A DNA stretch of 37,524 nt from Streptomyces sp. A1277 (GCF_004795015.1 NZ_SSBI01000065.1:1-37524), one strand, 5' to 3'. Counted from the first letter of the stretch, positions 7,205 through 15,301 are shown. Notes: generated by a model from the sequence alone, not told the origin. Numbers and translations are program-made.

Positions 7205-8280
7205 CGGTGCTCCGGGAGGGGCGCGGCGAAGTCCCAGCCCTCGGCGAGCAGCGCGTCGACGGCCTCGACGGCGCGGGCCAGGCGTTCCTCGCGGCTGCCG
7301 GCCAGTTCGATGAACGGCCTTCCGGTACGGGTGAGTTCGGCCCGGAACCGGTCGGTCATCCAGGGCCGCAGCTCTTCGCCGTCGCGCAGCCCGTCGTCCT
7401 CGAAGGCGACGCCCTCGTGGTCGGTGAGCAGCCACAGGTGGTGGGCGGCCCGGTCCGCGATCCGCTCGACCAGGGGGTTGCGGCCGCCGACGTACCGCTC
7501 GTGCCAGACGGTCGTGGCGAAGGAGTCGGTGTCGCAGACGAGCACCGGGGAGCCGGCGCCTGCCGCCTCCTCCTCGCGGGCGTTCTGGACCTCGGCGATC
7601 AGCGGGAAGTCGTGGGTGGTGAAGGTGACGTCCTCCCACTGGGCCCGGGGCCACCGGGCGCGCAGCGCGGCGAGCTTCTCCTCGCTGAACTCGCGCCCGT
7701 ACTCGGCCACGTACCCGGTCCGCGCCCAGACCCCGCCGCGCCGCCGGTAGTGGGCGGCCAGCGCGCGGGCCAGCGTGGTCGTGCCGGTGGACTCGGCGCC
7801 GAGCACGACGACGCGGCGGGCGAGCGCCGCCCGGACCGGTGCTTCGAGGAAGTCCCAGCAGCCGGCCGGGTCCGCGCGGACGGCGGTGCCGGAGACCGGG
7901 TGGGCGGTGCGGCCGGGGTCGACGCAGACGGACTCGGCGCCGAAGCGGCGGGCCAGCTCGTCCCCGTACGGCTCGGAGGTGAAGACGGCGTCCACCCGCT
8001 CGGGCACCGCCCCGGTGAAGACCGCCATGTGGGCGTCCCAGATCGCCGGGTCGTGCAGGTCCATGCGGGTGTCGTCCATGGCGCCCACCACCGTCACGTC
8101 GGGGTGTGCCGCCCGCATCCAGGCGACCCGGTCCGCGAGCGGTACGGACTCCACCGAGGCGGCGCAGACCAGTACGGTCAGCCGTTCGCAGCGGGCCCGG
8201 GCGGTGCGGACGAGGTGGTGGTGGCCGGCGTGCGGCGGGTAGAACTTGCCGAGCACCAGTCCGTGCGGGAAGCGTTTCAT
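7201..8280 (-). CDS. nadR: NadR-type NMN adenylyltransferase / nicotinamide-riboside kinase
   Basis: NadR converts imported nicotinamide riboside to NMN and then NAD. The 359-residue product has an N-terminal nucleotidyltransferase domain with GKFYPPHAGHHHLV (GxFxPxHxGH signature, about residues 11-24) and a C-terminal P-loop kinase domain (from about 155). The Walker A site reads GAESTGTTTL: the usual lysine is threonine (Thr167, codon ACG at 7780-7782). A CDTDSFATTVWHERY block follows. There is no N-terminal DNA-binding domain as in enterobacterial NadR, so regulation probably falls to the adjacent nrtR. ATG 8280 overlaps the pnuC stop. Kinase activity is the less certain half. Confidence 0.88.
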   Translation of the reverse strand: MKRFPHGLVLGKFYPPHAGHHHLVRTARARCERLTVLVCAASVESVPLADRVAWMRAAHPDVTVVGAMDDTRMDLHDPAIWDAHMAVFTGAVPERVDAVFTSEPYGDELARRFGAESVCVDPGRTAHPVSGTAVRADPAGCWDFLEAPVRAALARRVVVLGAESTGTTTLARALAAHYRRRGGVWARTGYVAEYGREFSEEKLAALRARWPRAQWEDVTFTTHDFPLIAEVQNAREEEAAGAGSPVLVCDTDSFATTVWHERYVGGRNPLVERIADRAAHHLWLLTDHEGVAFEDDGLRDGEELRPWMTDRFRAELTRTGRPFIELAGSREERLARAVEAVDALLAEGWDFAAPLPEHR

Positions 8281-8930
8281 GCCAGGGCCTTCGCGGGTCG
8301 CGGGGTGGGGGCGGCGAGGTCGCGCCGCCAGTTGCGCAGGCCGATCAGGCACAGCGTCAGGAAGCCGACGTACAGCAGCGAGGTCAGGTAGAGCTCCTTG
8401 TACGCGTACAGCGGGATGTACACGACGTCGGCGGCGATCCACAGCCACCACGACTCGACCAGCTTGCGGCACTGCCCGTAGGTCGCCGCCAGTGACAGCG
8501 CGGTGGTCAGGGCGTCCCAGAACGGGACCGTCGAGTCGGTCGCCCGGTCGAGCAGGACGGTCAGCGCGACGGTCCCCACCGCCCCCGCCGCGAGCAGCCC
8601 GGTCCACTCGGTGCGCGTCGTGCGCCGCACCGGCAGCCCGTCCGTCCCTGGTCCACCCCCGTGGGTCCAGGTCCACCAGCCGTACGCGGCGAGGGCGATG
8701 AAGACGATCTGGAGTCCGGCGTCGGCGTACAGGCCGGACTGGGTGAACAGCAGGATGAAGAAGAGGTTGTTGGCGATGCCGATCGGCCAGTTGGCGAGGT
8801 GCTGGCGGGCCACGAGCCAGACGCACAGCGCCCCGCTGCCGAAACCCAGCACCTCGGTCCAGCTGACCGGGGTGTCCAGGACCGTCACCAGGGGTTGCTG
8901 CAGGGGATCGAGTATGTCCGCGAGACTCAC
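8277..8930 (-). CDS. pnuC: Nicotinamide riboside transporter PnuC
   Basis: PnuC is an inner-membrane facilitator for nicotinamide riboside; uptake is driven by phosphorylation in the cytoplasm by NadR, encoded next. The 217-residue product has about seven hydrophobic segments and the family's Asn/Trp-rich motifs NWPIGIANNLFFILLF, QIVFIALAAYGWW and ESWWLWIAADVVYIPLY. GTG 8930 is chosen because AAGGAGG lies 6 bases upstream; a frame-compatible GTG at 8951 would place that ribosome site inside the gene. It is the first gene of the operon, immediately downstream of the candidate NrtR operator. Confidence 0.95.
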   Translation of the reverse strand: MSLADILDPLQQPLVTVLDTPVSWTEVLGFGSGALCVWLVARQHLANWPIGIANNLFFILLFTQSGLYADAGLQIVFIALAAYGWWTWTHGGGPGTDGLPVRRTTRTEWTGLLAAGAVGTVALTVLLDRATDSTVPFWDALTTALSLAATYGQCRKLVESWWLWIAADVVYIPLYAYKELYLTSLLYVGFLTLCLIGLRNWRRDLAAPTPRPAKALA

Positions 8931-8943
8931 GCCCGCCTCCTTA

Positions 8944-8960
8944 ATAGTCACTGTGACTAT
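8944..8960. promoter_or_regulatory. Candidate NrtR operator
   Basis: ATAGTCACTGTGACTAT is a perfect inverted repeat with 8-bp arms and a single central base. It sits directly upstream of the pnuC ribosome-binding site (8937-8943), where it would overlap the transcription start. Its position in front of an operon that encodes an NrtR-like regulator makes it the natural operator; assignment to NrtR is inference. Confidence 0.75.
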
Positions 8961-8984
8961 AAAGGGTCACCCGGGCATGCGAAA

Positions 8985-9039
8985 GGCCCGCGGCAGGTCC
9001 CTTCCGGAAAACTCCGGGATCGGGGACCGGCCGCGGGCC
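8985..9039 (-). terminator. Terminator after rluB
   Basis: Arms 8985-8993 and 9031-9039 pair over 9 bp (GGCCCGCGG/CCGCGGGCC), with an inner stem 8996-9001/9023-9028. On the minus strand the hairpin is followed by TTTC. It separates rluB from the pnuC promoter. Confidence 0.7.
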
Positions 9040-9061
9040 GTGAGCGATATGGGGACGAGGG

Positions 9062-10246
9062 TTACAGGCCGACCTCGCGCATGAGCATGCCCACCTCGGT
9101 GTTGGTGAGCCGGCGCAGCCAGCCCGACTTCTGGTCGCCCAGCGCGATCGGCCCGAAGCCCGTGCGCACGAGCCGGTCGACGGGGAAGCCCGCCTCGGCC
9201 AGCATCCGGCGCACGATGTGCTTGCGGCCCTCGTGCAGGGTCACCTCGACCAGGTAGTTCTTGCCGGTGTTCTCCACGACGCGGAAGTGGTCGGCGCGGG
9301 CGTACCCGTCCTCCAGCTGGATGCCGTCCTTCAGCCGCTTGCCCAGGTCGCGCGGGAGCGGGCCCTGGATGGCGGCCAGGTAGGTCTTCTTCACGCCGTA
9401 CTTGGGGTGGGTGAGACGGTGGGCCAGCTCGCCGTGGTTGGTGAGCATGATGATGCCCTCGGTCTCGGTGTCCAGCCGGCCGACGTGGAAGAGACGCGTC
9501 TCACGGTTGGTGACGTAGTCACCGAGGCACTGGCGGCCGTCCGGGTCCTCCATGGAGGAGACGACACCGGCCGGCTTGTTCAGCGCGAAGAACAGGTACG
9601 ACTGGGTCGCGACGGTCAGCCCGTCGACCTTGATCTCGTCCTTGTGCACATCGACGCGCATGCCCTGCTCGACGACGATCTCGCCGTTCACCTCGACGCG
9701 TGCCTGCTCGATCAGCTCCTCGCACGCGCGGCGCGAGCCCATGCCGGCCCGGGCGAGCACCTTCTGCAGCCGCTCGCCCTCCTGCTCGGCGCCCGGGTGG
9801 GTCTTGGGCGTCTTGATCTCGGGCTTGTTGGCGTACCGGTCGCGGTTGCGCTGCTCGATCTTGGCATCCAGCTCGCGCGGGCGGGCCGGGGCGCCGTACG
9901 GGGTGCGCCGGCCGCTGCTCCGGGAGCCGCTCTGCGGGCTCTTCGGGCCGCCCTTGGCGCCGCCGCGAGCGGCCGCGCCGCGGCCCTTGCGGGTGCCGCC
10001 GTCGCCGCCGGGCTTGTCGTTGCCCACGTCGTAGCGTCGCTCCTCGGGGCGGGGCCGGCGGGGGCGCTGCTCCTGCTTGTCGTCGCGCTCGGAGCCGGGG
10101 AGCCGGGGGTTCGGGTTGCTGTTCCTGCCGCTGCCGGTGTTGTTCCTGCTGCTCCTGCCGCCGCCGGCAGCGCCCCTGGCGCCGCCGCTCCTGCCGCCGC
10201 CGTTGCTACCGCTGCCGCTTCCGCTGTTCCTGCCACTGCTTCGCAT
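9062..10246 (-). CDS. rluB: 23S rRNA pseudouridine synthase, RluB/RsuA family, with long disordered N-terminus
   Basis: The enzyme makes pseudouridine in large-subunit rRNA. Residues 1 to about 155 are low-complexity Gly/Ser/Arg/Asn, then basic sequence; an S4 RNA-binding domain follows (RLQKVLARAGMGSRRACEE, about 158-205), and then the catalytic domain with GRLDTETEG, in which Asp259 is the predicted nucleophile, and the family's EGRKHIVRRM block. The total of 394 residues is well above the ~250 of enterobacterial RsuA-type enzymes; the extension is common in Streptomyces homologues. ATG 10246 overlaps the scpB stop (TGATG); a TTG one codon earlier is less likely. It ends the parA-scpA-scpB-rluB series. 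Confidence 0.93.
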   Translation of the reverse strand: MRSSGRNSGSGSGSNGGGRSGGARGAAGGGRSSRNNTGSGRNSNPNPRLPGSERDDKQEQRPRRPRPEERRYDVGNDKPGGDGGTRKGRGAAARGGAKGGPKSPQSGSRSSGRRTPYGAPARPRELDAKIEQRNRDRYANKPEIKTPKTHPGAEQEGERLQKVLARAGMGSRRACEELIEQARVEVNGEIVVEQGMRVDVHKDEIKVDGLTVATQSYLFFALNKPAGVVSSMEDPDGRQCLGDYVTNRETRLFHVGRLDTETEGIIMLTNHGELAHRLTHPKYGVKKTYLAAIQGPLPRDLGKRLKDGIQLEDGYARADHFRVVENTGKNYLVEVTLHEGRKHIVRRMLAEAGFPVDRLVRTGFGPIALGDQKSGWLRRLTNTEVGMLMREVGL

Positions 10247-10893
10247 CAAAAATCCGTCTTGTCGTCTGCGTGAGTATCCGGGGTGTCCGGTGCGTCCGGA
10301 TCGAACGACGGCACACCCTCTAGCGTCTCGGCCTCGATCGCGTCCGCCTCGGGGAGGAAGGGCGCGAGCTCCGGGAGCTCATCCAGGCCACGCAGGCCCA
10401 TCCGCTCCAGAAAGTAGTTCGTCGTCCTGTACAGGATCGCACCTGTTTCGGGTTCCGTGCCCGCATCCTCGACCAGGCCCCTCTGCAACAGGGTCCGCAT
10501 GACCCCGTCACAGTTCACTCCGCGCACCGCTGAGACCCGCGACCGGCTCACCGGCTGGCGGTACGCGACGACCGCCAGGGTCTCCAGCGCGGCCTGGGTC
10601 AGCCGGGCGTGCTGGCCGTCCAGGACGAAGCCCTCGACGGCCGCCGCGTACTCGGGGCGGGTGTAGAACCGCCAGCCGCCCGCGACCGGCCTGAGGTCGA
10701 AGCCGCGGCGCTGCGCGGTGTACTCGTCGGCCAGCTCCCGCAGCGCGGCGGCGACGGCCCGCCTGGGCCGCTCCAGCACCTTGGCGAGGTGTTCCTCGGT
10801 GGCGGGCTCGTCCACGACCATGAGGACGGCCTCCAGGGCGGGCTTGAGGCCGAGGCCGGCGACGGCGGAGCCGGTGGGGTCCTGCTCGCTCAT
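10246..10893 (-). CDS. scpB: Segregation and condensation protein B
   Basis: ScpB is a winged-helix dimer that joins ScpA and SMC in the bacterial condensin complex acting on the nucleoid. The 215-residue product has two winged-helix domains, with the conserved LKPALEAVLMVVDEPATEEHLAKVL, the RYTRPEYA-like beta wing and the ALETLAVVAYRQPVSRSRVSAVRGVN segment typical of the family. ATG 10893 overlaps the scpA stop (ATGA). The C-terminal ~25 residues are acidic (SFDPDAPDTPDTHADDKTDF). Confidence 0.95.
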   Translation of the reverse strand: MSEQDPTGSAVAGLGLKPALEAVLMVVDEPATEEHLAKVLERPRRAVAAALRELADEYTAQRRGFDLRPVAGGWRFYTRPEYAAAVEGFVLDGQHARLTQAALETLAVVAYRQPVSRSRVSAVRGVNCDGVMRTLLQRGLVEDAGTEPETGAILYRTTNYFLERMGLRGLDELPELAPFLPEADAIEAETLEGVPSFDPDAPDTPDTHADDKTDF

Positions 10894-12005
10894 GGCATCA
10901 CATCCTGCGGGGCTTCCGGCACGTCCTGTGCCTCGTCGGTCTCCGGGGCTGCCCGGGGTTCCGGGGCTTCCTGGGTCTCCTGGTCTTCCTGGGTCTCCTG
11001 GGTTTCCTGGGTTTCCTGGGTCTCCTGGGTTTCCTGGTCGAACTCGTCCGTCACGGTGGGCTCGGCCCCCGCCTCGCCCGCCCAGCGCACCATCAGCTCG
11101 CCGAGCGCCACGTCCTGGTCCAGGGCCACGGCCTTCTCCCGGTAGAGCTCCAGCAGGGCGAGGAAGCGGGCGACGACGGTGAGGGTGTCCGGTGCGTCCT
11201 CGGTCAGCGCCCGGAAGCTGATCTCCCCCGCCTCGCGCACCCGCGCCACCACGATCCCCGCCTGCTCGCGCACGCTGACCAGCGGGGCGTGGATGTGGTC
11301 GACGTAGACCTGCAGCCGGGGCTTCGGCTGCATCGCCTTCACGGCCAGCCTGGCGAACCCCTCCGCCCCGATGCTGATGACGACGTCCGGCAGCAGCTCG
11401 GCGTGGTGCGGTTCCAGACCGACGGTACGCGGGAAGCGGCGGCCCTCCGCTTCGAGGCGGCCGCTGAAGATGTCCGCGATCCGCTTGTACGCGCGGTACT
11501 GGAGCAGGCGCGCGAAGAGCAGGTCCCTGGCCTCCAGGAGCGCGAGGTCCGCCTCGTCCTCCACCTCGGCCGCCGGCAGCAGCCGGGCGGCCTTCAGGTC
11601 GAGCAGGGTCGCGGCGACCACCAGGAACTCGGTCGTCTGGTCCAGGTCCCAGTCCGGGCCCATCGCCCGGATGTGGGCCATGAACTCGTCGGTGACCTTC
11701 GACAGTGCGACCTCGGTCACGTCCAGCTTGTGCTTGGAGATCAGCTGGAGCAGCAGGTCGAAGGGCCCCTCGAAGTTCGCCAGCCGCACGGTGAAACGGC
11801 CGTCCTCGGGGGCGGGGGCTCCCCCGGACGCCTCGGGGACCTCGCGGGCCACAGGCGCCTCGCGGGCCACAAGCACCTCCTGGGCCACAGGCGCCTCATC
11901 GGGCACCGGAGCCTCGTAAGGCGTCTCCACGGGCACGGCCCCCGCCCCCGGCCCGCGGCCCAGGGGGCGGCGGGCGGTGCGGGCGGGCTCGTCGGGTGTC
12001 GGCAT
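10890..12005 (-). CDS. scpA: Segregation and condensation protein A
   Basis: ScpA is the kleisin subunit that bridges the SMC heads. The family core runs from about residue 70 (FTVRLANFEGPFDLLLQLISKHKLDVTEVALSKVTDEF) to about 320. It is flanked by a Pro/Ala/Glu-rich N-terminal extension with repeats (VAREAPVAREVPEA) and by an unusual C-terminal tail with the tripeptide QET/QED repeated (9-bp units at about 10964-11040). At 371 residues it is longer than the ~250 of Bacillus ScpA because of these tails. ATG 12005 is the only sensible start; scpB follows with a 4-base overlap. Confidence 0.94.
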   Translation of the reverse strand: MPTPDEPARTARRPLGRGPGAGAVPVETPYEAPVPDEAPVAQEVLVAREAPVAREVPEASGGAPAPEDGRFTVRLANFEGPFDLLLQLISKHKLDVTEVALSKVTDEFMAHIRAMGPDWDLDQTTEFLVVAATLLDLKAARLLPAAEVEDEADLALLEARDLLFARLLQYRAYKRIADIFSGRLEAEGRRFPRTVGLEPHHAELLPDVVISIGAEGFARLAVKAMQPKPRLQVYVDHIHAPLVSVREQAGIVVARVREAGEISFRALTEDAPDTLTVVARFLALLELYREKAVALDQDVALGELMVRWAGEAGAEPTVTDEFDQETQETQETQETQETQEDQETQEAPEPRAAPETDEAQDVPEAPQDVMP

Positions 12006-12043
12006 GGAGATCCAGGGTGCGGCGGGACACGGGCGGCGGCGGC

Positions 12044-12074
12044 CCGTACGGGAGGGGCCGGACCGCCCGTACGG
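12044..12074. terminator. Possible hairpin between the RHH-like gene and scpA
   Basis: CCGTACGGG (12044-12052) pairs with CCCGTACGG (12066-12074), a 9-bp stem with a 13-base loop. It lies in the 108-bp gap upstream of scpA and could be a terminator or attenuator; no T-run follows. Confidence 0.35.
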
Positions 12075-12113
12075 CGGTGGGCCCTCCCGGGCAGGCTACC
12101 GGCGCCGCACCGG

Positions 12114-12704
12114 TCAGCGGCCGCGCAGCCGCCGTACGAGGATGCTCGCGTCGCCGCGCGACTCCAGGTCCGCCAGGACGACGGCGACCGCCTCGCGGAC
12201 GATCCGGCCGCGGTCGACCGCGAGGCCGTGCTCGCCGCGCAGGACGAGGCGCGCGTGTTCGAGGTCCATCAGCTCCTCGGCGGAGACGTAGACCGTGATC
12301 TTCTCGTCGTGCCGCTCCCGGCCGCTGGGCCGGCGGTTCGCCCCGCGTCCGCCACCGCGTCTGCGCTGCTGCTGCACGACGGGGGCCGGGACCGGCTCCT
12401 GCGCGGCGGGCTGCGGGCGCCGCCCGGCCCGGGCGGCGGCCGCGACCGGGTCGTTCTCTGCGCCCCGGGTGCGCGAGTCGCCCGCGTCGGCGGCGTCGGC
12501 CGCGGAGTGCTCCTGGCGCGCGGGCGCGGCCGCGGACTCCTGGGTGCCGTCCCCCGGCGTCTCGGTCCCGGGGTCGTTCTCACCGGCGGGAGCCGGCACC
12601 CTGGCCTCGCCGTTCGCCTTGCGCCTCCGCTCTGCGGGCGACGAGGACTGCAGCCCCATCCCCCCGGTCGTACGGAACAGTTCGTCGGCCCCGGGCAGAC
12701 TCAC
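12114..12704 (-). CDS. Conserved hypothetical protein linked to ParA/ScpAB, possible DNA-binding C-terminus
   Basis: I do not recognise a named family. The 196-residue product has a disordered Ala/Pro/Glu middle (about residues 20-110), a short basic patch (QQQRRRGGGRGANRR), and a folded C-terminal ~70 residues (KITVYVSAEELMDLEHARL, then REAVAVVLADLESRGDAS) that looks like a strand-helix-helix, compatible with a ribbon-helix-helix DNA-binding domain. GTG 12704 overlaps the parA stop (GTGA); a GTG four codons earlier is possible. Being coupled to a ParA ATPase and upstream of scpAB, it might be a ParA partner that contacts DNA. That role is inferred from context. Confidence 0.8.
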   Translation of the reverse strand: MSLPGADELFRTTGGMGLQSSSPAERRRKANGEARVPAPAGENDPGTETPGDGTQESAAAPARQEHSAADAADAGDSRTRGAENDPVAAAARAGRRPQPAAQEPVPAPVVQQQRRRGGGRGANRRPSGRERHDEKITVYVSAEELMDLEHARLVLRGEHGLAVDRGRIVREAVAVVLADLESRGDASILVRRLRGR

Positions 12705-13861
12705 TCGGCGTGACACCGGGCGAGCACCTCCCTGGCGAGCTGGCGATAGGCGGCGGCACCGACCGAGTTGGAGGCGTAGGTGGTGATGGGCTCACCGGCG
12801 ACCGTGGTCTCCGGGAAGCGGACCGTGCGCCCGATGACCGTGTGGTAGACGTGGTCGTCGAATGCCTCGACCACGCGCGCCAGGACCTCGCGGCTGTGCA
12901 CCGTGCGGGAGTCGTACATGGTGGCGAGGATGCCGTCGAGCTCCAGCTCGGGGTTGAGCCGTTCCTGGACCTTCTCGATGGTCTCCGTGAGCAGCGCCAC
13001 ACCGCGCAGCGCGAAGAACTCGCACTCGAGCGGCACTATCACCTTGTGCGCGGCGGTCAGCGCGTTCACGGTGAGCAGGCCGAGCGAGGGCTGACAGTCG
13101 ATCACGATGTAGTCGTAGTCGGCCATCAGCGGCTTCAGGGCGCGCTGGAGTGTGGACTCGCGGGCCACCTCGCTGACGAGCTGCACCTCGGCGGCGGACA
13201 GGTCGATGTTGCTGGGGAGCAGGTCCATGTTGGGGACCGCGGTCTTGAGCAGGACCTCGTCGGCCGCCATGCCCCGCTCCATGAGCAGGTTGTAGACGGT
13301 GAGGTCGAGCTCCATCGGGTTGACGCCGAGGCCGACCGAGAGGGCGCCCTGCGGGTCGAAGTCCACGAGCAGGACGCGTCGTCCGTACTCGGCGAGTGCG
13401 GCGCCCAGGTTGATGGTCGACGTGGTCTTGCCGACGCCGCCCTTCTGGTTGCACATCGCGATGATCTTCGCGGGGCCGTGGTCGGTCAGCGGACCCGGGA
13501 TCGGGAAGTAGGGCAGGGGCCGGCCGGTCGGGCCGATCCGCTCGCGGCGCTGCCGTGCGGCGTCGGGCGCGAGGGTGGCCGCGTACTCCGGGTCGGGCTC
13601 GTACTCGGCGTCGGGGTCGTAGAAGTGCCCCTGGGGCGATTCGTCGAAGTCGGCGAGGGGGGCGGTGTCCCGGCCACTCTCGTTGCCGGCCATGGCGTTC
13701 ACGTGTAGGCCGTCCATCATCTGAGGGGCTGTCGTCATGTGCTGGTGGGTGGCGAAGGTGCGGACAGCGACGGAGCCGACAGCCTCCAGCCCGTTCGGGC
13801 TCTGGCCCCGTGCAGGCATCCCTGGTTGAACACCCCCGGGAGTAATTGTCGACTCATTCAC
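12701..13861 (-). CDS. ParA/Soj-family chromosome-partitioning ATPase
   Basis: ParA ATPases position chromosomes or protein complexes on the nucleoid. The deviant Walker A is CNQKGGVGKTTSTINLG (starting about residue 135), with VLLVDFDPQGALSVGLG (Walker A') and YIVIDCQPSLGLLTVNAL (Walker B) following. The first ~125 residues are a poorly structured extension absent from classic Soj. GTG 13861 is supported by AAGGAGG about 10 bases upstream. It is the second ParA-like ATPase type seen in streptomycetes, linked to scpAB rather than to parB and the origin; no parB or parS is in this window, so its cargo is unknown. Confidence 0.92.
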   Translation of the reverse strand: MNESTITPGGVQPGMPARGQSPNGLEAVGSVAVRTFATHQHMTTAPQMMDGLHVNAMAGNESGRDTAPLADFDESPQGHFYDPDAEYEPDPEYAATLAPDAARQRRERIGPTGRPLPYFPIPGPLTDHGPAKIIAMCNQKGGVGKTTSTINLGAALAEYGRRVLLVDFDPQGALSVGLGVNPMELDLTVYNLLMERGMAADEVLLKTAVPNMDLLPSNIDLSAAEVQLVSEVARESTLQRALKPLMADYDYIVIDCQPSLGLLTVNALTAAHKVIVPLECEFFALRGVALLTETIEKVQERLNPELELDGILATMYDSRTVHSREVLARVVEAFDDHVYHTVIGRTVRFPETTVAGEPITTYASNSVGAAAYRQLAREVLARCHAE

Positions 13862-13936
13862 AAGTCGTCTTACCTCCTTGGACGTGACCAGGAAACTTAT
13901 CGATAGGTCAGCGTGGCACCATGCCGACGATTGGCG

Positions 13937-13966
13937 ACTCTATGGCGTGTCACCGGTTCGCAGCAA
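13937..13966 (-). promoter_or_regulatory. Candidate parA promoter
   Basis: TTGCTG (13961-13966) and TAGAGT (13937-13942) on the minus strand are 18 bp apart and about 75 bp before the parA start. A TTGACA further upstream (14015-14020) is an alternative -35 with a weak -10. The rest of the 324-bp gap 13862-14185 holds only the ald terminator and no gene that I can see. Confidence 0.4.
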
Positions 13967-14117
13967 CACAATCCACCGGACCCGGCCCGTTGTGTCGGCA
14001 ATCGAACGCCCCGCTGTCAAGGGCGCGCAACCCTCCGGGCGCACTTTTCGCAGGTGTACGAAACGGTTGAAGGGTTACGTTCGAGACGAGTCGCCCGGGG
14101 GTGTGCGCGGGCCCGCA

Positions 14118-14159
14118 TGCGTCCGGCCGGACCTTGGCGGCAAGGTCCGGCCGGGCGCA
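14118..14159 (-). terminator. Terminator after ald
   Basis: A 14-bp perfect stem (14123-14136 with 14141-14154, loop GCGG) extends outward to 14118/14159 with one G-U pair. It lies 27 bp past the ald stop and insulates parA from ald. Confidence 0.8.
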
Positions 14160-14185
14160 CGGAGTTGACGGAGGCGGTTGACCCG

Positions 14186-15301
14186 TCAGCCGATGAGGGT
14201 GCTCAGTTCGACGTGCTCAAGGCCGTGTGCCTCGGCCACCTCGCGGTAAACGACCTGCCCGTCATGGGTGTTGAGGCCCTTGGCGAGCGCGGCGTCCCGG
14301 CGCAGCGCGTCCGCCCAGCCCCGGTTCGCGAGCTCCAGGATGTAGGGCAGCGTCGCGTTGGTGAGGGCGTACGTCGAGGTGTTGGGCACCGCGCCGGGCA
14401 TGTTCGCGACGCAGTAGAAGACCGAGTCGTGGACCATGAAGGTCGGCTCGGCGTGCGTCGTCGGGTGGGAGTCCTCGAAGCAACCGCCCTGATCAATTGC
14501 AATGTCGACAAGTACACTTCCGGGCTTCATCTTGGCGACGAGCTCGTTGGTGACCAGCTTCGGGGCCTTGGCCCCGGGGATCAGTACGGCCCCGACGACG
14601 AGGTCCGCCTCGACGACGGCCTTCTCCAGCTCGAAGGCGTTGGAGACGACCGTCTGCACCTTGGTGCCGAAGATGCGGTCGGCCTCGCGGAGCTTGTTGA
14701 TGTCCTTGTCGAGCAGCGTGACGTGGAAGCCGAGACCAACGGCGATCTGGGTCGCGTTCCAGCCGGAGACGCCGCCGCCGATGACGACCGCGCGGCCGGC
14801 CGCCGTGCCGGGGACACCGCCGGGCAGCACGCCGCGGCCGCCGGCCGAGCGCATCAGGTGGTACGCGCCGACCTGCGGGGCCAGCCGGCCCGCGACCTCG
14901 GACATCGGGGCGAGCAGCGGCAGGGCGCGGTTCGACGTCTCGACGGTCTCGTAGGCGATGGCCGTGGTGCCGGACTCCAGCAGCGCGTCCGTGCAGGCGC
15001 GGGAGGCGGCGAGGTGCAGGTACGTGAAGAGGGTCTGGCCCTTGCGGAGGCGGTGGTACTCCTCGGCGACCGGCTCCTTGACCTTGAGCAGCAGGTCGGC
15101 GGCGGCCCAGACCTCGTCGGCCGTGGGCAGGATCTCCGCCCCGGCCGCGACGTATTCCTCATCCGTGATCGAGGAGCCCGCTCCGGCGCTCCGCTCCACG
15201 ACGACCTGGTGGCCGTGGCGGACCAGCTCATGCACGCCGGCGGGCGTGATCGCCACGCGGAACTCGTTGTTCTTGACTTCGCGGGGGATGCCGACCTTCA
15301 C
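14186..15301 (-). CDS. ald: Alanine dehydrogenase
   Basis: Ald interconverts L-alanine with pyruvate and ammonia using NAD. The product begins KVGIPREVKNNEFRVAITPAGV and has the catalytic Lys in LLKVKEPVAEEY and His in YLHLAASRACT (near residues 75 and 96), the Rossmann motif VVIGGGVSGWNA, and the family block SVLVDIAIDQGGCFE. GTG 15301 gives exactly 371 residues, the usual length, with AAGGA 11 bases upstream; GTG 15310 is too close to that site and ATG 15340 would add residues not seen in the family. Neighbours do not suggest a special role. Confidence 0.96.
   Translation of the reverse strand: MKVGIPREVKNNEFRVAITPAGVHELVRHGHQVVVERSAGAGSSITDEEYVAAGAEILPTADEVWAAADLLLKVKEPVAEEYHRLRKGQTLFTYLHLAASRACTDALLESGTTAIAYETVETSNRALPLLAPMSEVAGRLAPQVGAYHLMRSAGGRGVLPGGVPGTAAGRAVVIGGGVSGWNATQIAVGLGFHVTLLDKDINKLREADRIFGTKVQTVVSNAFELEKAVVEADLVVGAVLIPGAKAPKLVTNELVAKMKPGSVLVDIAIDQGGCFEDSHPTTHAEPTFMVHDSVFYCVANMPGAVPNTSTYALTNATLPYILELANRGWADALRRDAALAKGLNTHDGQVVYREVAEAHGLEHVELSTLIG

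Noticed and set aside
13862..14185. Possible parS or replication element next to parA
   Set aside because: I see no parS-like palindrome and no DnaA boxes in this gap, only a promoter-like pair and the ald terminator.
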